Shown here: positions 8,658-16,866 of the stretch, piece after piece
Layout: each line of letters opens with the position of its first letter
How positions within the stretch are numbered: position 1 is the first letter of the stretch
Source: C-114 sp963719285
GTDB lineage: Bacteria > Chloroflexota > Limnocylindria > Limnocylindrales > CSP1-4
Length of the DNA: 64,000 nucleotides
Direction of reading: 5' to 3'
NCBI GenBank assembly: GCA_963719285.1
Contig: CAVRBO010000004.1
Location: 682,001-746,000 of the forward strand
The notes under the pieces: model-generated
The model's input: the letters and a program-made list of their open reading frames with translations, nothing else
Told to the model about the DNA's origin: nothing
Database searches by the model: none
Position numbers and translations under genes: made by a program

Positions 8658-10013
8658 ATGAGCTCCAGTCTCCCGGGTCGCGTCTTCCATCGCTCGCCGC
8701 TCGCGGAACCGCCGGTCGCGGTGCGGGCCCAGGGCGCGACGATCTGGGACGCCGACGGGCGGGCCTACCTGGACGGCGCGGGCGGCGCGATCGTCGTCGG
8801 GGTGGGACATGGGCGACAGTCGATCGCCTCCGTGATGGGCGACGCGGCCGGGCGGGTCGCCTACGCCCACGGCAGCACGTTCACGTCCGAGGCGCTCGAG
8901 GCCTACGCCGCCGCGGTGGGACGCCACCTCCCCCTGGACGGCCCGGCGATCTACCCGGTGAGCGGCGGGAGCGAGGCGATCGAGACGGCGCTGAAGCTCG
9001 CCCGGGCGTACCACCTCGCGCGCGGCGAGACCGAGCGCTGGATCGTCATCAGCCGGTGGGGCAGCTATCACGGCAACACGCTCGGGGCCCTCGACCTGTC
9101 GGGCCGCGCGCCGCTCCGCCGGCCGTACGAGGGCTGGCTCGGCCGGTTCCGCCATGTCAGTGCCGCCTACCCGTACCGCGATGGTGAACCGGGCGCCCAC
9201 GCGATGGCCGATGCCGGGCAGCTCGCGGCGGAGCTGGAGCGGACGATCGAAGCGGCCGGACCCGGCACGGTCGCCGCGTTCGTGGCCGAACCGATCGTCG
9301 GAGCGACCCTCGCCGCGGCCGTGCCGCCGGAGGGCTACTGGCCGGCCATCGCCGAGGTTTGCCGTCGTCACGGCGTGCTGCTCATCGTCGACGAAGTGAT
9401 GACGGGCTTCGGGCGGACGGGTCGCTGGTTCGCCTCGGATCACTGGGCCATCCGTCCGGATGTCCTCGTGGCCGCGAAGGGCGCGACCTCCGGCTACTGG
9501 CCGCTCGGCTTCGCTGCGACATCCGACGAGGTCTACCGGACGATCACCGACGCCGGTCCGTTCATCCACGGCTTCACCCACAGCCACTCCCCGGTGGGAG
9601 CTGCCGTCGCCGGCGAGGTGCTCCGGATCCTGGAAGACGAGGACCTCGTCAACGCGAGCGCGGTCAAGGGCGAGGCGCTACGGGACCTGCTGACCGCGCG
9701 TCTCGGCGACCACCCGAACGTCGGCGAGATCCGCGGCCGGGGGCTGATGATCGGCCTCGAGCTCGTCGCCGATCGGACCACCCGCGCCGCCGTCCCACGG
9801 GCCGCCCGACTCACGGAGGCCGTGGTCCGGATGGCCCGCGAGCGGGGTGTCCTCGTCTACTCGGGCACCGGCAACGCGGACGGGGTGAACGGCGACCTGA
9901 TCCTGCTCGGGCCGCCGTTCGTGGTCACGGACGACGAGCTCGTGCGCCTCGCAGACGGCGTCTCGGAGGCGATCGCGGAGGCCAGCGCGACCATCGAGAT
10001 GCCGGCGCGCTGA
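8658..10013 (+). CDS. Class III PLP-dependent aminotransferase
   Basis: A 451-residue fold-type I enzyme. The PLP-binding aspartate lies in LLIVDEVMTGFGRTG and the Schiff-base lysine is K274 in LVAAKGATSGYWPLG. AIYPVSGGSEAIETALKLAR holds the phosphate-cup region. Closest in type to omega-amino-acid:pyruvate or beta-alanine-type aminotransferases; the amino donor cannot be fixed from sequence. It is divergent from the ECF sigma gene. Start ATG 8658 is favoured over upstream in-frame sequence because the TACAAT box lies immediately before it and the extension overlaps the sigma gene. Confidence 0.88.
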   Translation: MSSSLPGRVFHRSPLAEPPVAVRAQGATIWDADGRAYLDGAGGAIVVGVGHGRQSIASVMGDAAGRVAYAHGSTFTSEALEAYAAAVGRHLPLDGPAIYPVSGGSEAIETALKLARAYHLARGETERWIVISRWGSYHGNTLGALDLSGRAPLRRPYEGWLGRFRHVSAAYPYRDGEPGAHAMADAGQLAAELERTIEAAGPGTVAAFVAEPIVGATLAAAVPPEGYWPAIAEVCRRHGVLLIVDEVMTGFGRTGRWFASDHWAIRPDVLVAAKGATSGYWPLGFAATSDEVYRTITDAGPFIHGFTHSHSPVGAAVAGEVLRILEDEDLVNASAVKGEALRDLLTARLGDHPNVGEIRGRGLMIGLELVADRTTRAAVPRAARLTEAVVRMARERGVLVYSGTGNADGVNGDLILLGPPFVVTDDELVRLADGVSEAIAEASATIEMPAR

Positions 10014-10142
10014 TCGCCCGGGCCGGCACGCTCCGGCACCGGCGGACGCCGGCGCCGGCTCCGGAGGACGGGACGGATGGGATCGGCGGAGCGTCGGGTC
10101 ACGACCCGCCGACCCGCCACATCTCGATGCCCGGGGGTGGCG

Positions 10143-10697
10143 TCAGGACCAGCGCGAGCGCATCCCGCCGCGCATGACGAGCACGATCCCGATCGCGATG
10201 AGGGCGATCGGCCAGGCGTACTGCCCGATCGCCGGGAAGCCCTCGACGTGGCGAGCCACCGTGGAGCCGCCACTGAGGACGAGCAGGCCGCCGAACACGA
10301 GCTGCCAGCCCCAGCCGCCCCGTTGCGCGGCCCGGATGCCCGCGATGGCCAGGAACGCGATGCCGAGGAAGAGCGTGCCCCAGCCCTCGCCCCCGTCGAT
10401 GACGTGGAAGCCGGCCAGGACGTCGGGCAGGGTCAGGGCGGTGATGATCGCGCCGACGTACAGCGCCGCCGTGCTGCGATTGGCCAGCCACGAGATGAGG
10501 AACGCGACACCGATCGCCAGGGCGACCAGGTTGCCGGCCTGGCCGAACTCGGGCGCCACCTGCTGGAGGAGGAGCAGCCCGCCGAAGACGACGAGGAAGA
10601 TCCCGATCCAGGGGATGCCCGCCCGCTCGTTCTGGACGTTCCAGCCCCAGTTGACGACGTGGACTCGCCCTTCGTCCCCGTTCCGCGTGCCGTTCAT
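10143..10697 (-). CDS. Small multi-spanning membrane protein, LiaF/DUF5668-like
   Basis: A 184-residue protein with about five hydrophobic segments: WIGIFLVVFGGLLLLQQVA, GNLVALAIGVAFLISWLA, AALYVGAIITALTLP, TLFLGIAFLAIAGI and YAWPIALIAIGIVLVMRGG. The pattern of short paired helices with GG turns resembles the membrane segment of LiaI/LiaF-type envelope-stress proteins. No partner kinase is nearby. A TAGGCT box lies six bases before the ATG, suggesting a leaderless transcript, although GAGGG in the gap could also act as a ribosome binding site. Confidence 0.65.
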   Translation of the reverse strand: MNGTRNGDEGRVHVVNWGWNVQNERAGIPWIGIFLVVFGGLLLLQQVAPEFGQAGNLVALAIGVAFLISWLANRSTAALYVGAIITALTLPDVLAGFHVIDGGEGWGTLFLGIAFLAIAGIRAAQRGGWGWQLVFGGLLVLSGGSTVARHVEGFPAIGQYAWPIALIAIGIVLVMRGGMRSRWS

Positions 10698-10701
10698 GCC
10701 C

Positions 10702-13026
10702 TCAGCCTAGCGCCCGGGCCGCGGCCGCGCCATCGGATCCGGCCGCGTCGTCCTCGAGGTGGCTGAAGCCGAGCCGCTCGGCGAACCGGCCCAGGATCCC
10801 CGGCGCCCACCAGTTCCAGCGGCCCATCAGCCGCATCGTGGCGGGGACGAGCAGGACCCGGATGATCGTCGCGTCCAGGAGCACGGCGATGGCCATGCCC
10901 ACACCGATGCTCTTGATCGTGATCGTGTCGGCCAGGGCGAACGCGGCGAAGACGCTGACCATGACCAGGGCCGCCCCGGTGATCACGCCGGCGGTCTTCA
11001 CGAGCCCCTCGGCGACCGAGGCGGTGTTGTCGCCCGTGCGCCGGTAGGCCTCCTGGATGCGCGAGAGCAGGAGGACCTCGTAGTCCATGGACAGGCCGAA
11101 GATGACGCTGAACATGATGATCGGGTTGCCCGCGATGGTGTACCCGAGCGGGTTGAAATGGAGGACGTCGGCGAGGTTGCCCTCCTGGAAGATCCAGACG
11201 AGGGCGCCGAAGCTGGCGCTGATCGACAGCAGCGTCATCACCACCGCCTTGAGCGGGATGAAGATCGAGCCGAACAGCAGGAACAGCACGATCGCGCTCG
11301 CGATGAGGGTGAGGGCCACCGCGTACGGTGCCCTGGCGCCCTGGGCGACGAGGAAGTCGTGGCCGGTCGCGGCCGTACCGCCGATCTGGGCGGTGATGCC
11401 GTCACCGGGCACGATGGCCCGCAGCGCCGGGATGAGCGAGGTCGCCTGGGGCGTCGCCGGATCGAGCGGGCTGATCACGTCCATGAGCACCGTGCCGCCC
11501 CGGACGTACGTCTTCTGGAGGGCGTCGATGGCCGCCGCGACCGGCGCCGGGCGCTGGTCGGCGGGCAGGGCGTAGAACGCCGCGATCTGGTCGGGCGTGA
11601 AGGCCGCTCCGGTCGAAGGATCGGTCAGGGTGTAGGCGCTCTCGACGTGGTCCACGCCGGACGTCCCGGCGAGCGACGCCGCGTAGCGCGCCAGGACCAG
11701 GGCGGTGTCCGGGCTGGACGGGTTCCCGGACGTCGTGGCGACCACGGTGATCGGCGTCGTCTCGCCCGCGGCGAACTCGTGCTGGAGGGCCAGGTAGGCG
11801 TCGCGGCTCTCGAGACCGGCCGGGTAGATGGCCGCACCCGGGACGCCCTGGACGAGTCGGAAGAACGGCGAGCCGAAGACGAACAGGATCGCCAGCACGG
11901 GGACGAGCACGAGGATCGGGCGGCGCATGACGCCGGTCGCGACGCGCTCCCAGCGGCTCCCGCCGGCCGCGCGGGTCCCACGGCCCAGGCGGCGCATCAG
12001 TCCGCCCACGCTGAGCGAGTCGATCCGGTGGCCGAGCATGCCCAGGAGCGCGGGCAGGAACGTCAGCGCGAAGAAGAGCGAGCTCAGGACGACGAGCATC
12101 CCGGCGATGCCGATGCTGCTGATCGCGGTGGCCGAGAAGAGGAGGAGGCCCGACAGGCCGACGGCGACGGCGAAGCCGGAGAAGGCGACGGCCTTGCCGC
12201 TCGTCGCGATGGCCTTCTCGACCGCTTCGGCGACGGTCCGGCCGCGCCGCAGCTCCTCTCGGAAGCGGCTGACGATGAACAGGCTGTAGTCGATCGACAG
12301 GGCGAGTCCGAGCATCGTGGCGATGTTGATGACGTACACGCTCATCGGCAGCGCCTGGCTCGTGAAGTAGATGAGCCCGAGGGTGGTGGGGATCGTCAGG
12401 ATGGCGACGACCAGCGGCATGAACGCCGCGACCAGGCTGGCGAAGACCAGGATGAGGATGATCGCGAGGATCGGGAAGCTCACGGTCTCGGCCCGCTGGA
12501 GGTCCTGCTCCGACAGCTTGGCCGCGTCCTGGGTGATCGGGCCGTAGCCGGTGAGCTGGACGCTGATGCCGGCCGGCGGCGCGAGTCTCGCCCGGATGCC
12601 GTCGACCAGGGCGACCGACTGGTCGTCCGTCACGGTGAGCTCGATGACCGCGTAGGCGGCGTGGCCGTTCGTGCTGATGAACCGTCGGTCGCCGGTCTGG
12701 GCGAAGCCGACGACGCCCGCCACGTCCGCGCCGCTCTTGACGCCGGCCAGCGTGGTCGCGATCGCGGCCTGGAAGTCCGCGGCCGTCGCGTCGGCACCGG
12801 GCGCGCCGCGGAACAGGACGACGACGGTGCTCCGGCCGGACCCGAAGTCGGCCGCGAGGCGGTCCGCGACCCTGGCCGATTCGGAGCCTGGGTCCAGCCA
12901 GCCGCCCGACGAGAGATGGCTCGACGCGTTGGTGGCGAAGAAGCCCATCGCGACGGCCACGATCACGGACGCCACCACGATGACGCGTCGGGTGCGATAG
13001 ACGAAGGCTCCCCAGCGGCTGAACAT
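10702..13026 (-). CDS. MMPL-family RND transporter
   Basis: A 774-residue membrane exporter with the two-fold RND repeat. Each half has one N-terminal helix, a periplasmic/external domain of about 150 residues, and a five-helix bundle. Recognisable segments are IDYSLFIVSRFREELRRGR in the first half and GLSMDYEVLLLSRIQEAYR in the second, carrying the helix-4 Asp-Tyr pair used for proton coupling. MmpL proteins export lipids or hydrophobic compounds. It is divergent from a TetR regulator that probably controls it. Confidence 0.9.
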   Translation of the reverse strand: MFSRWGAFVYRTRRVIVVASVIVAVAMGFFATNASSHLSSGGWLDPGSESARVADRLAADFGSGRSTVVVLFRGAPGADATAADFQAAIATTLAGVKSGADVAGVVGFAQTGDRRFISTNGHAAYAVIELTVTDDQSVALVDGIRARLAPPAGISVQLTGYGPITQDAAKLSEQDLQRAETVSFPILAIILILVFASLVAAFMPLVVAILTIPTTLGLIYFTSQALPMSVYVINIATMLGLALSIDYSLFIVSRFREELRRGRTVAEAVEKAIATSGKAVAFSGFAVAVGLSGLLLFSATAISSIGIAGMLVVLSSLFFALTFLPALLGMLGHRIDSLSVGGLMRRLGRGTRAAGGSRWERVATGVMRRPILVLVPVLAILFVFGSPFFRLVQGVPGAAIYPAGLESRDAYLALQHEFAAGETTPITVVATTSGNPSSPDTALVLARYAASLAGTSGVDHVESAYTLTDPSTGAAFTPDQIAAFYALPADQRPAPVAAAIDALQKTYVRGGTVLMDVISPLDPATPQATSLIPALRAIVPGDGITAQIGGTAATGHDFLVAQGARAPYAVALTLIASAIVLFLLFGSIFIPLKAVVMTLLSISASFGALVWIFQEGNLADVLHFNPLGYTIAGNPIIMFSVIFGLSMDYEVLLLSRIQEAYRRTGDNTASVAEGLVKTAGVITGAALVMVSVFAAFALADTITIKSIGVGMAIAVLLDATIIRVLLVPATMRLMGRWNWWAPGILGRFAERLGFSHLEDDAAGSDGAAAARALG

Positions 13027-13088
13027 CGGTACTCGGATCCTTCCTGGGATTCGGTCGGGACGCGACCGATGATATCGGCGACGGACGA

Positions 13089-13118
13089 ACCATAGAGAAT
13101 GACCGTTCCCTGTGTCAA
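13089..13118 (-). promoter_or_regulatory. mmpL promoter with palindromic operator in the spacer
   Basis: On the minus strand TTGACA (13118-13113) and TATGGT (13094-13089) are separated by 18 bases. The spacer and the bases beside it hold an imperfect palindrome, GAATG-AC-CGTTC on the plus strand (13098-13109), with arms matching at four of five positions. A TetR-type repressor bound here would block the promoter of the mmpL gene. The TTGACA hexamer is exact, the operator assignment is inference. Confidence 0.5.
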
Positions 13119-13192
13119 GTGACGGGATGGTTGCGTGCGGCGGCTCGACTCGCTATCCTCGGGGACCGAGCGTTCGTTTTGGAGCTTGCCAG

Positions 13193-13873
13193 TTGCCGCG
13201 TATCACCGCCCAGCACGAACAGGAAGTCCGGGCCCGCATCGTCCGCGCCGCGAATGACGTCTTCGGGTCCCTCGGCTACCACCGGGCGACGATGCGCGAC
13301 GTGGTCGGGGCGAGCGGCCTCTCGGTCGGCGCGATCTACACCTACTTCGGGAGCAAGGACGAGCTGTTCCTCGCCTGTTGCGACTTCACCGCCGAGGAGG
13401 TCGCCGGGGCGATCGCGGGGCGGCTGGCGCAGGGCGCGACGACTCGGGAGCGGCTCTTCATCGCTCTCGACTTCTACCTCGACACCCTCGACGGCACCGC
13501 CGGCATGGCGGCCGATCCGGCCGTCCTGATCCACGCCTGGGCCGAGGCGGAGCAGGAGCCGGCGGTCCGCGAGATGCTCGCCCGCCGTCGCGAGCAGATC
13601 TCGACGATCGGACGGATGCTGCTGGCCGAGGGTCAGGCACGCGGCGAGGTGCCGGCCTGGGCCGACATCGACGCGCTGGCCGTGGCGCTCGGTGCGATGC
13701 TCGACGGGCTCGCGCTCGTCCGCCTGGAAGCGGGCTCGCGCTACCGTCGCGCCGACGCGGAACGACAGGCCGGCGCGCTCATCGAGCTCCTCCTCTCGGC
13801 CGGCGCGGTCGACCCGCTTCCCGCTCACGGGGAGGTGCCCGCGCCGTATGCTCCGCCCGCGGGGGTCGGCTGA
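13193..13873 (+). CDS. TetR-family transcriptional regulator
   Basis: A 226-residue regulator. I chose TTG 13193 (LPRITAQHEQEVRARIV) rather than GTG 13112, because the PRIT start is typical of this subgroup, GGAG lies eight bases upstream, and the extension looks non-coding. The helix-turn-helix is at residues 34-53 (TMRDVVGASGLSVGAIYTYF), followed by GSKDELFLACC. The C-terminal ligand domain resembles TetR_C regulators of efflux pumps. The divergent mmpL gene is the likely target. The ligand is unknown. Confidence 0.85.
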   Translation: MPRITAQHEQEVRARIVRAANDVFGSLGYHRATMRDVVGASGLSVGAIYTYFGSKDELFLACCDFTAEEVAGAIAGRLAQGATTRERLFIALDFYLDTLDGTAGMAADPAVLIHAWAEAEQEPAVREMLARRREQISTIGRMLLAEGQARGEVPAWADIDALAVALGAMLDGLALVRLEAGSRYRRADAERQAGALIELLLSAGAVDPLPAHGEVPAPYAPPAGVG

Positions 13874-13890
13874 GCGTTCCGGAGGCGGTG

Positions 13891-14829
13891 GTGGCGCACG
13901 TCCAGACGGTCCGCGGTCCGGTCGCGCCGGGATCGATCGGGTTCACCCTTCCCCACGAGCACACGGCGATCGCGCTGTGGCACGTCAAGGACCGCTGGGA
14001 CTACTGGGAGCTCACGGCCGATGACCCGGTCATCGAGGCGGAGCTCGGGCTCTTCCGGGGCGCCGGTGGGTCCTGCCTCACGGACCTGACGCTCCCCGGG
14101 GTCGGCCGCGACCCCGCCCGCCTGGCGGGGTTGTCCGAGCGGACCGGGCTGCACATCGTCATGGGCGCCGGCTGGTATCGCGAGGCGTACTACCCGCCGG
14201 AGGCGCGCATCGAACGACGTTCCGTGGACGACCTCGCCGACGAGCTGGTCCACGAGGCGACGGACGGAGTCGGGGACACCGGCATCCGGCCGGGCATCAT
14301 CGGCGAGGTCGGCACGGACAAGCCGTGGCTCTCCCCGGCGGAGGAGCGGGTGCATCGCGCCGCCGCGCGAGCGGCCCGCCGGACCGGCCTCGCGGTCACG
14401 ACCCACGCGGTGATGTCGGACGTGGGCCTCGCCCAGCTTCGCGTGTTCGAGGAGGAGGGCCTCGATCCGGCCCGCGTCGTCATCGGTCATGCCGACTCGT
14501 ATCCGTCGCTCGACCACTACCTCGAGATCGTCCGCCGCGGCGCGAACCTCGAATTCGACTTCCTGGGCATGAGCTTCACGCCGACCGAACGCAAGGGCGA
14601 GGATCGGATCGCCGGGTTCGTGCTCGAGCTACTGGCCCGCGGGCACGGCGACCGGGTCCTGCTGTCCCAGGATGTCTGCCACAACAGCCAGCTCAAGCAC
14701 TACGACGGGAACGGCTACGTGCACCTCCACGAGTCGTTCCTGCCGCGCCTGCGCGCCGCCGGGGCCTCGGACGCCGATATCGCCCGCCTGACCGTCACGA
14801 ACCCGGTCCGGATCCTGACGGTCGGATAG
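13891..14829 (+). CDS. Phosphotriesterase-family metal hydrolase (PHP-like)
   Basis: A 312-residue TIM-barrel amidohydrolase-superfamily protein. Metal ligands are visible: H22 and H24 (LPHEHT), E139 in GIIGEVGTD, H172 (TTHAVMS), H200 (GHADSY) and D261 (SQDVC). A glutamate occupies the place of the carboxylated lysine of true organophosphate hydrolases, as in the E. coli phosphotriesterase homology protein. Natural substrates of such proteins are usually lactones or esters, not phosphotriesters. Start GTG 13891 has GGAGG five bases upstream (13881-13885); GTG 13888 is too close. It follows tetR by 17 bases. Confidence 0.82.
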   Translation: MAHVQTVRGPVAPGSIGFTLPHEHTAIALWHVKDRWDYWELTADDPVIEAELGLFRGAGGSCLTDLTLPGVGRDPARLAGLSERTGLHIVMGAGWYREAYYPPEARIERRSVDDLADELVHEATDGVGDTGIRPGIIGEVGTDKPWLSPAEERVHRAAARAARRTGLAVTTHAVMSDVGLAQLRVFEEEGLDPARVVIGHADSYPSLDHYLEIVRRGANLEFDFLGMSFTPTERKGEDRIAGFVLELLARGHGDRVLLSQDVCHNSQLKHYDGNGYVHLHESFLPRLRAAGASDADIARLTVTNPVRILTVG

Positions 14830-14830
14830 C

Positions 14831-14844
14831 GCCGACGCGTCGGC
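14831..14844. terminator. Palindrome between convergent genes, possible terminator
   Basis: GCCGACGCGTCGGC is perfectly self-complementary and sits between two convergent stop codons 19 bases apart. There is no T-tract. It could fold as a five-bp stem with a CGCG loop. Confidence 0.3.
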
Positions 14845-14848
14845 TGCC

Positions 14849-15295
14849 TCAGTCCGCGGCGAGGGTCGCCTTCACGCTGAGGGCGACATTGCCCTTGATC
14901 GCTCCGGAGATGGGACAGCCTTCCTTGGCCGCATCGGCGAGTTCCGCGAACTTCGCCTGGTCGATGCCCGGGACGACGCCGGTCACGGTCAGGTCGCTGT
15001 GCGCGACCTTCCAGCCCGACTCGCCCTTCTCGAACGTCACGGCGCAGGTGACGTCCAGGCGCGTCGCGACCGTTCCGTTCTTGGCGAGGCCATTCGAGAA
15101 CGCCATCGAGAAGCACGCCGCGTGGGCGGCGGCGAGGAGCTCCTCGGGGCTCGTCTTGCCGTCGTGCCTCTCCGTCCGCGCGGCCCATGAGACCGGCAGG
15201 CGGGCGATGCTGCCACTCGTCACGTAGGTGATCATCCCGGACCCGGTCAGCAGGTCCCCGTTCCAGGTCGTGGATGCCGTCCGAACCTGATCCAT
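14849..15295 (-). CDS. OsmC/Ohr-family peroxidase-like protein
   Basis: A 148-residue protein with the two redox cysteines of the OsmC family, C61 in AAAHAACFSMAF and C127 in KEGCPISGAIKG. The substrate-pocket segments TSPEELLAAAHAACF and VTFEKGESGWKVAHS are typical of the OsmC rather than Ohr branch. It should reduce organic hydroperoxides. ATG 15295 was chosen because AGAGGAGAGG lies just upstream. It is convergent with the phosphotriesterase-like gene. Confidence 0.88.
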   Translation of the reverse strand: MDQVRTASTTWNGDLLTGSGMITYVTSGSIARLPVSWAARTERHDGKTSPEELLAAAHAACFSMAFSNGLAKNGTVATRLDVTCAVTFEKGESGWKVAHSDLTVTGVVPGIDQAKFAELADAAKEGCPISGAIKGNVALSVKATLAAD

Positions 15296-15409
15296 GCCTC
15301 TCCTCTCGAAACGTGTCCGGGCATCGTCGCACATCGACGATCCAAACCGGGGTGGACCACGTCGACGATGAGGCGCCGCGGCCGATGCGGAACAGGCCCC
15401 GGCGCCTGG

Positions 15410-16735
15410 TCAGCCGAGGCGGGGACGGAGCTCCCGGGCCAGGTCGCGATGGCGCGCCGTCCGCGGCAGGACGACCCGGCGCATCCCGGCGAACCGCCGG
15501 TGGGCGCTCAGGGCATCCGCCAGGGCGTCGACGAAACCTGGCGCCTCCAGCGGGTCGAACCCGGCTTCCCACCACATGTCGAGGACGCGGATGGCGCCCA
15601 CCTTGCGGTCGATCCGCGGCTCGATCCGGCCGACGAGCCGGTCACCGAACAGGATCGGCAGCACGTAATAGCCCCAGCGACGCTTGCGTTCGGGGACGTA
15701 CACCTCCCAGACGTAGTCGAAACCGTACAGCCGGCGGGTGAAGTCCCGGTCCCAGACGAACGGATCGAGCGGGGCCAGGAACGTGACGCCCGAAAGCCCG
15801 TCGGCGCCCGAAAGCCGGTCGGCGCCCGAAAGCCGGTCGGCGCCCGACGCCGGCCCCAACCCACTTCCGTCGGCCCCCTCGCCGACCTCGCCGGCGGCCG
15901 CGTCGAGCAGCGCGACCTCCGAGCCGAGGATGTAGCGCTCGCCCCGAAGCCCGTCGACGTCGACGGCAACCAGAACGCCCTCCTCGACGAGGGCGTCCGT
16001 CGTGCGTCGTCGCGATGCTCCCCGGTCGGCGTGAGTCATCGCCGTCCCCAGCCACAGCTCTGCCGAGCCGCCCTGTCCGAGCATCCCGTGGGCGCGGTAC
16101 CGCGACAGGAGCTTGTGCCTCACCTGGTCCTCCTCCGGGTGCCGCTCCGCGAGGAGGTCGGCCGGGAACAGCCGTTCCACGAGGTCGTAGATCCGGCGGT
16201 TGCCCTCGCGCCGGACGAGCGCGAGCACGCCCGCCTCGGCCAGGGCCTCCAGGATCGCCCGGATCGGGTTCGTCGGGCGCCAGTACCAGTCGATCGCCGC
16301 GCGCGGCTCGATGTCCGTGGACGACAGCTGGCCTCCCGTCCGGATCCGTTCGAGCAGCTCCTCCACGAGAGGCGCGTGCTCGTCGAACGTGGAGCCGCCG
16401 TGTTCGACCTTGTTCCGATCCCAGGTCACCCGGAACCAGGGCAGCTCGGCGGTCGGGACGAGCGACAGGCCCTTGTTGTAGGTCTCATACAGCTGGCGCG
16501 TGCCGTACAGCACCTCATCGCCCACGGCCCGGGTGTAGTCGGCGACCCGGGCGTGAAGGACGAGGTCGTGGTTGCGCCCGGCCACTTCGAGCGGGTCGAA
16601 CTGGAACGACCCCAGGCGCGCGGCGGCGGCCATCACCCCCTCCGGGCCGCTCGGCAATGAGCGTGGCGGAGCGAGGAGATGACGGCGGGCGAAGAAGCGC
16701 CGCGCGGTCGCCGCGCCGATGGGTCGTGGGGCCAC
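15410..16735 (-). CDS. YcaQ/AlkX-type winged-helix DNA glycosylase
   Basis: A 441-residue protein of the AlkZ/YcaQ (HTH_42) family, whose members unhook DNA interstrand crosslinks or remove bulky alkylated bases. The catalytic motif of the YcaQ branch is QFD at residues 45-47 (GSFQFDPL). Other signatures are YWRPTNPIRAILEALAEAG, FLAPLDPFVWDRDFTRRLYGFDY and YVLPILFGDRLVGRIEPR. I prefer GTG 16735, which has a TACCAT box seven bases upstream on the minus strand; ATG 16816 would add 27 residues of poor quality. The gene contains an 18-base tandem repeat encoding SGADRL units, a linker absent from typical homologues. Confidence 0.8.
   Translation of the reverse strand: MAPRPIGAATARRFFARRHLLAPPRSLPSGPEGVMAAAARLGSFQFDPLEVAGRNHDLVLHARVADYTRAVGDEVLYGTRQLYETYNKGLSLVPTAELPWFRVTWDRNKVEHGGSTFDEHAPLVEELLERIRTGGQLSSTDIEPRAAIDWYWRPTNPIRAILEALAEAGVLALVRREGNRRIYDLVERLFPADLLAERHPEEDQVRHKLLSRYRAHGMLGQGGSAELWLGTAMTHADRGASRRRTTDALVEEGVLVAVDVDGLRGERYILGSEVALLDAAAGEVGEGADGSGLGPASGADRLSGADRLSGADGLSGVTFLAPLDPFVWDRDFTRRLYGFDYVWEVYVPERKRRWGYYVLPILFGDRLVGRIEPRIDRKVGAIRVLDMWWEAGFDPLEAPGFVDALADALSAHRRFAGMRRVVLPRTARHRDLARELRPRLG
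15786..15848. repeat. 18-bp tandem repeat, three and a half copies, inside the ycaQ-like gene
   Basis: The unit GCGCCCGAAAGCCGGTCG is repeated at 15786, 15804 and 15822, with a partial fourth copy at 15840. Copies 2 and 3 are identical; copy 1 differs at two positions. It encodes SGADRL/SGADGL in a loop of the protein and keeps frame, so length variation would be tolerated. Confidence 0.8.
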
Positions 16736-16866
16736 GACCGCGATGGTAGTCGCGTGAACATGCCGACGGGTGTCACGTAAGCGCGGCCGCCTGACGAGCG
16801 CGCGAGAGCGTGGCATCCTGTCGTGGGCCTGATCCGTCGGGGCACATCCGGACAGGGAGGAGCGAG

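Noticed and set aside
10759..13095. A 778-codon plus-strand frame opposite mmpL
   Set aside because: It is rich in Arg, Asp, Gly and His with no domain, and is the complement of a well-supported transporter gene.
13112..13192. An N-terminal extension of the TetR regulator from GTG 13112
   Set aside because: The extra residues do not look like coding sequence, overlap the mmpL promoter, and TTG 13193 has a better context.
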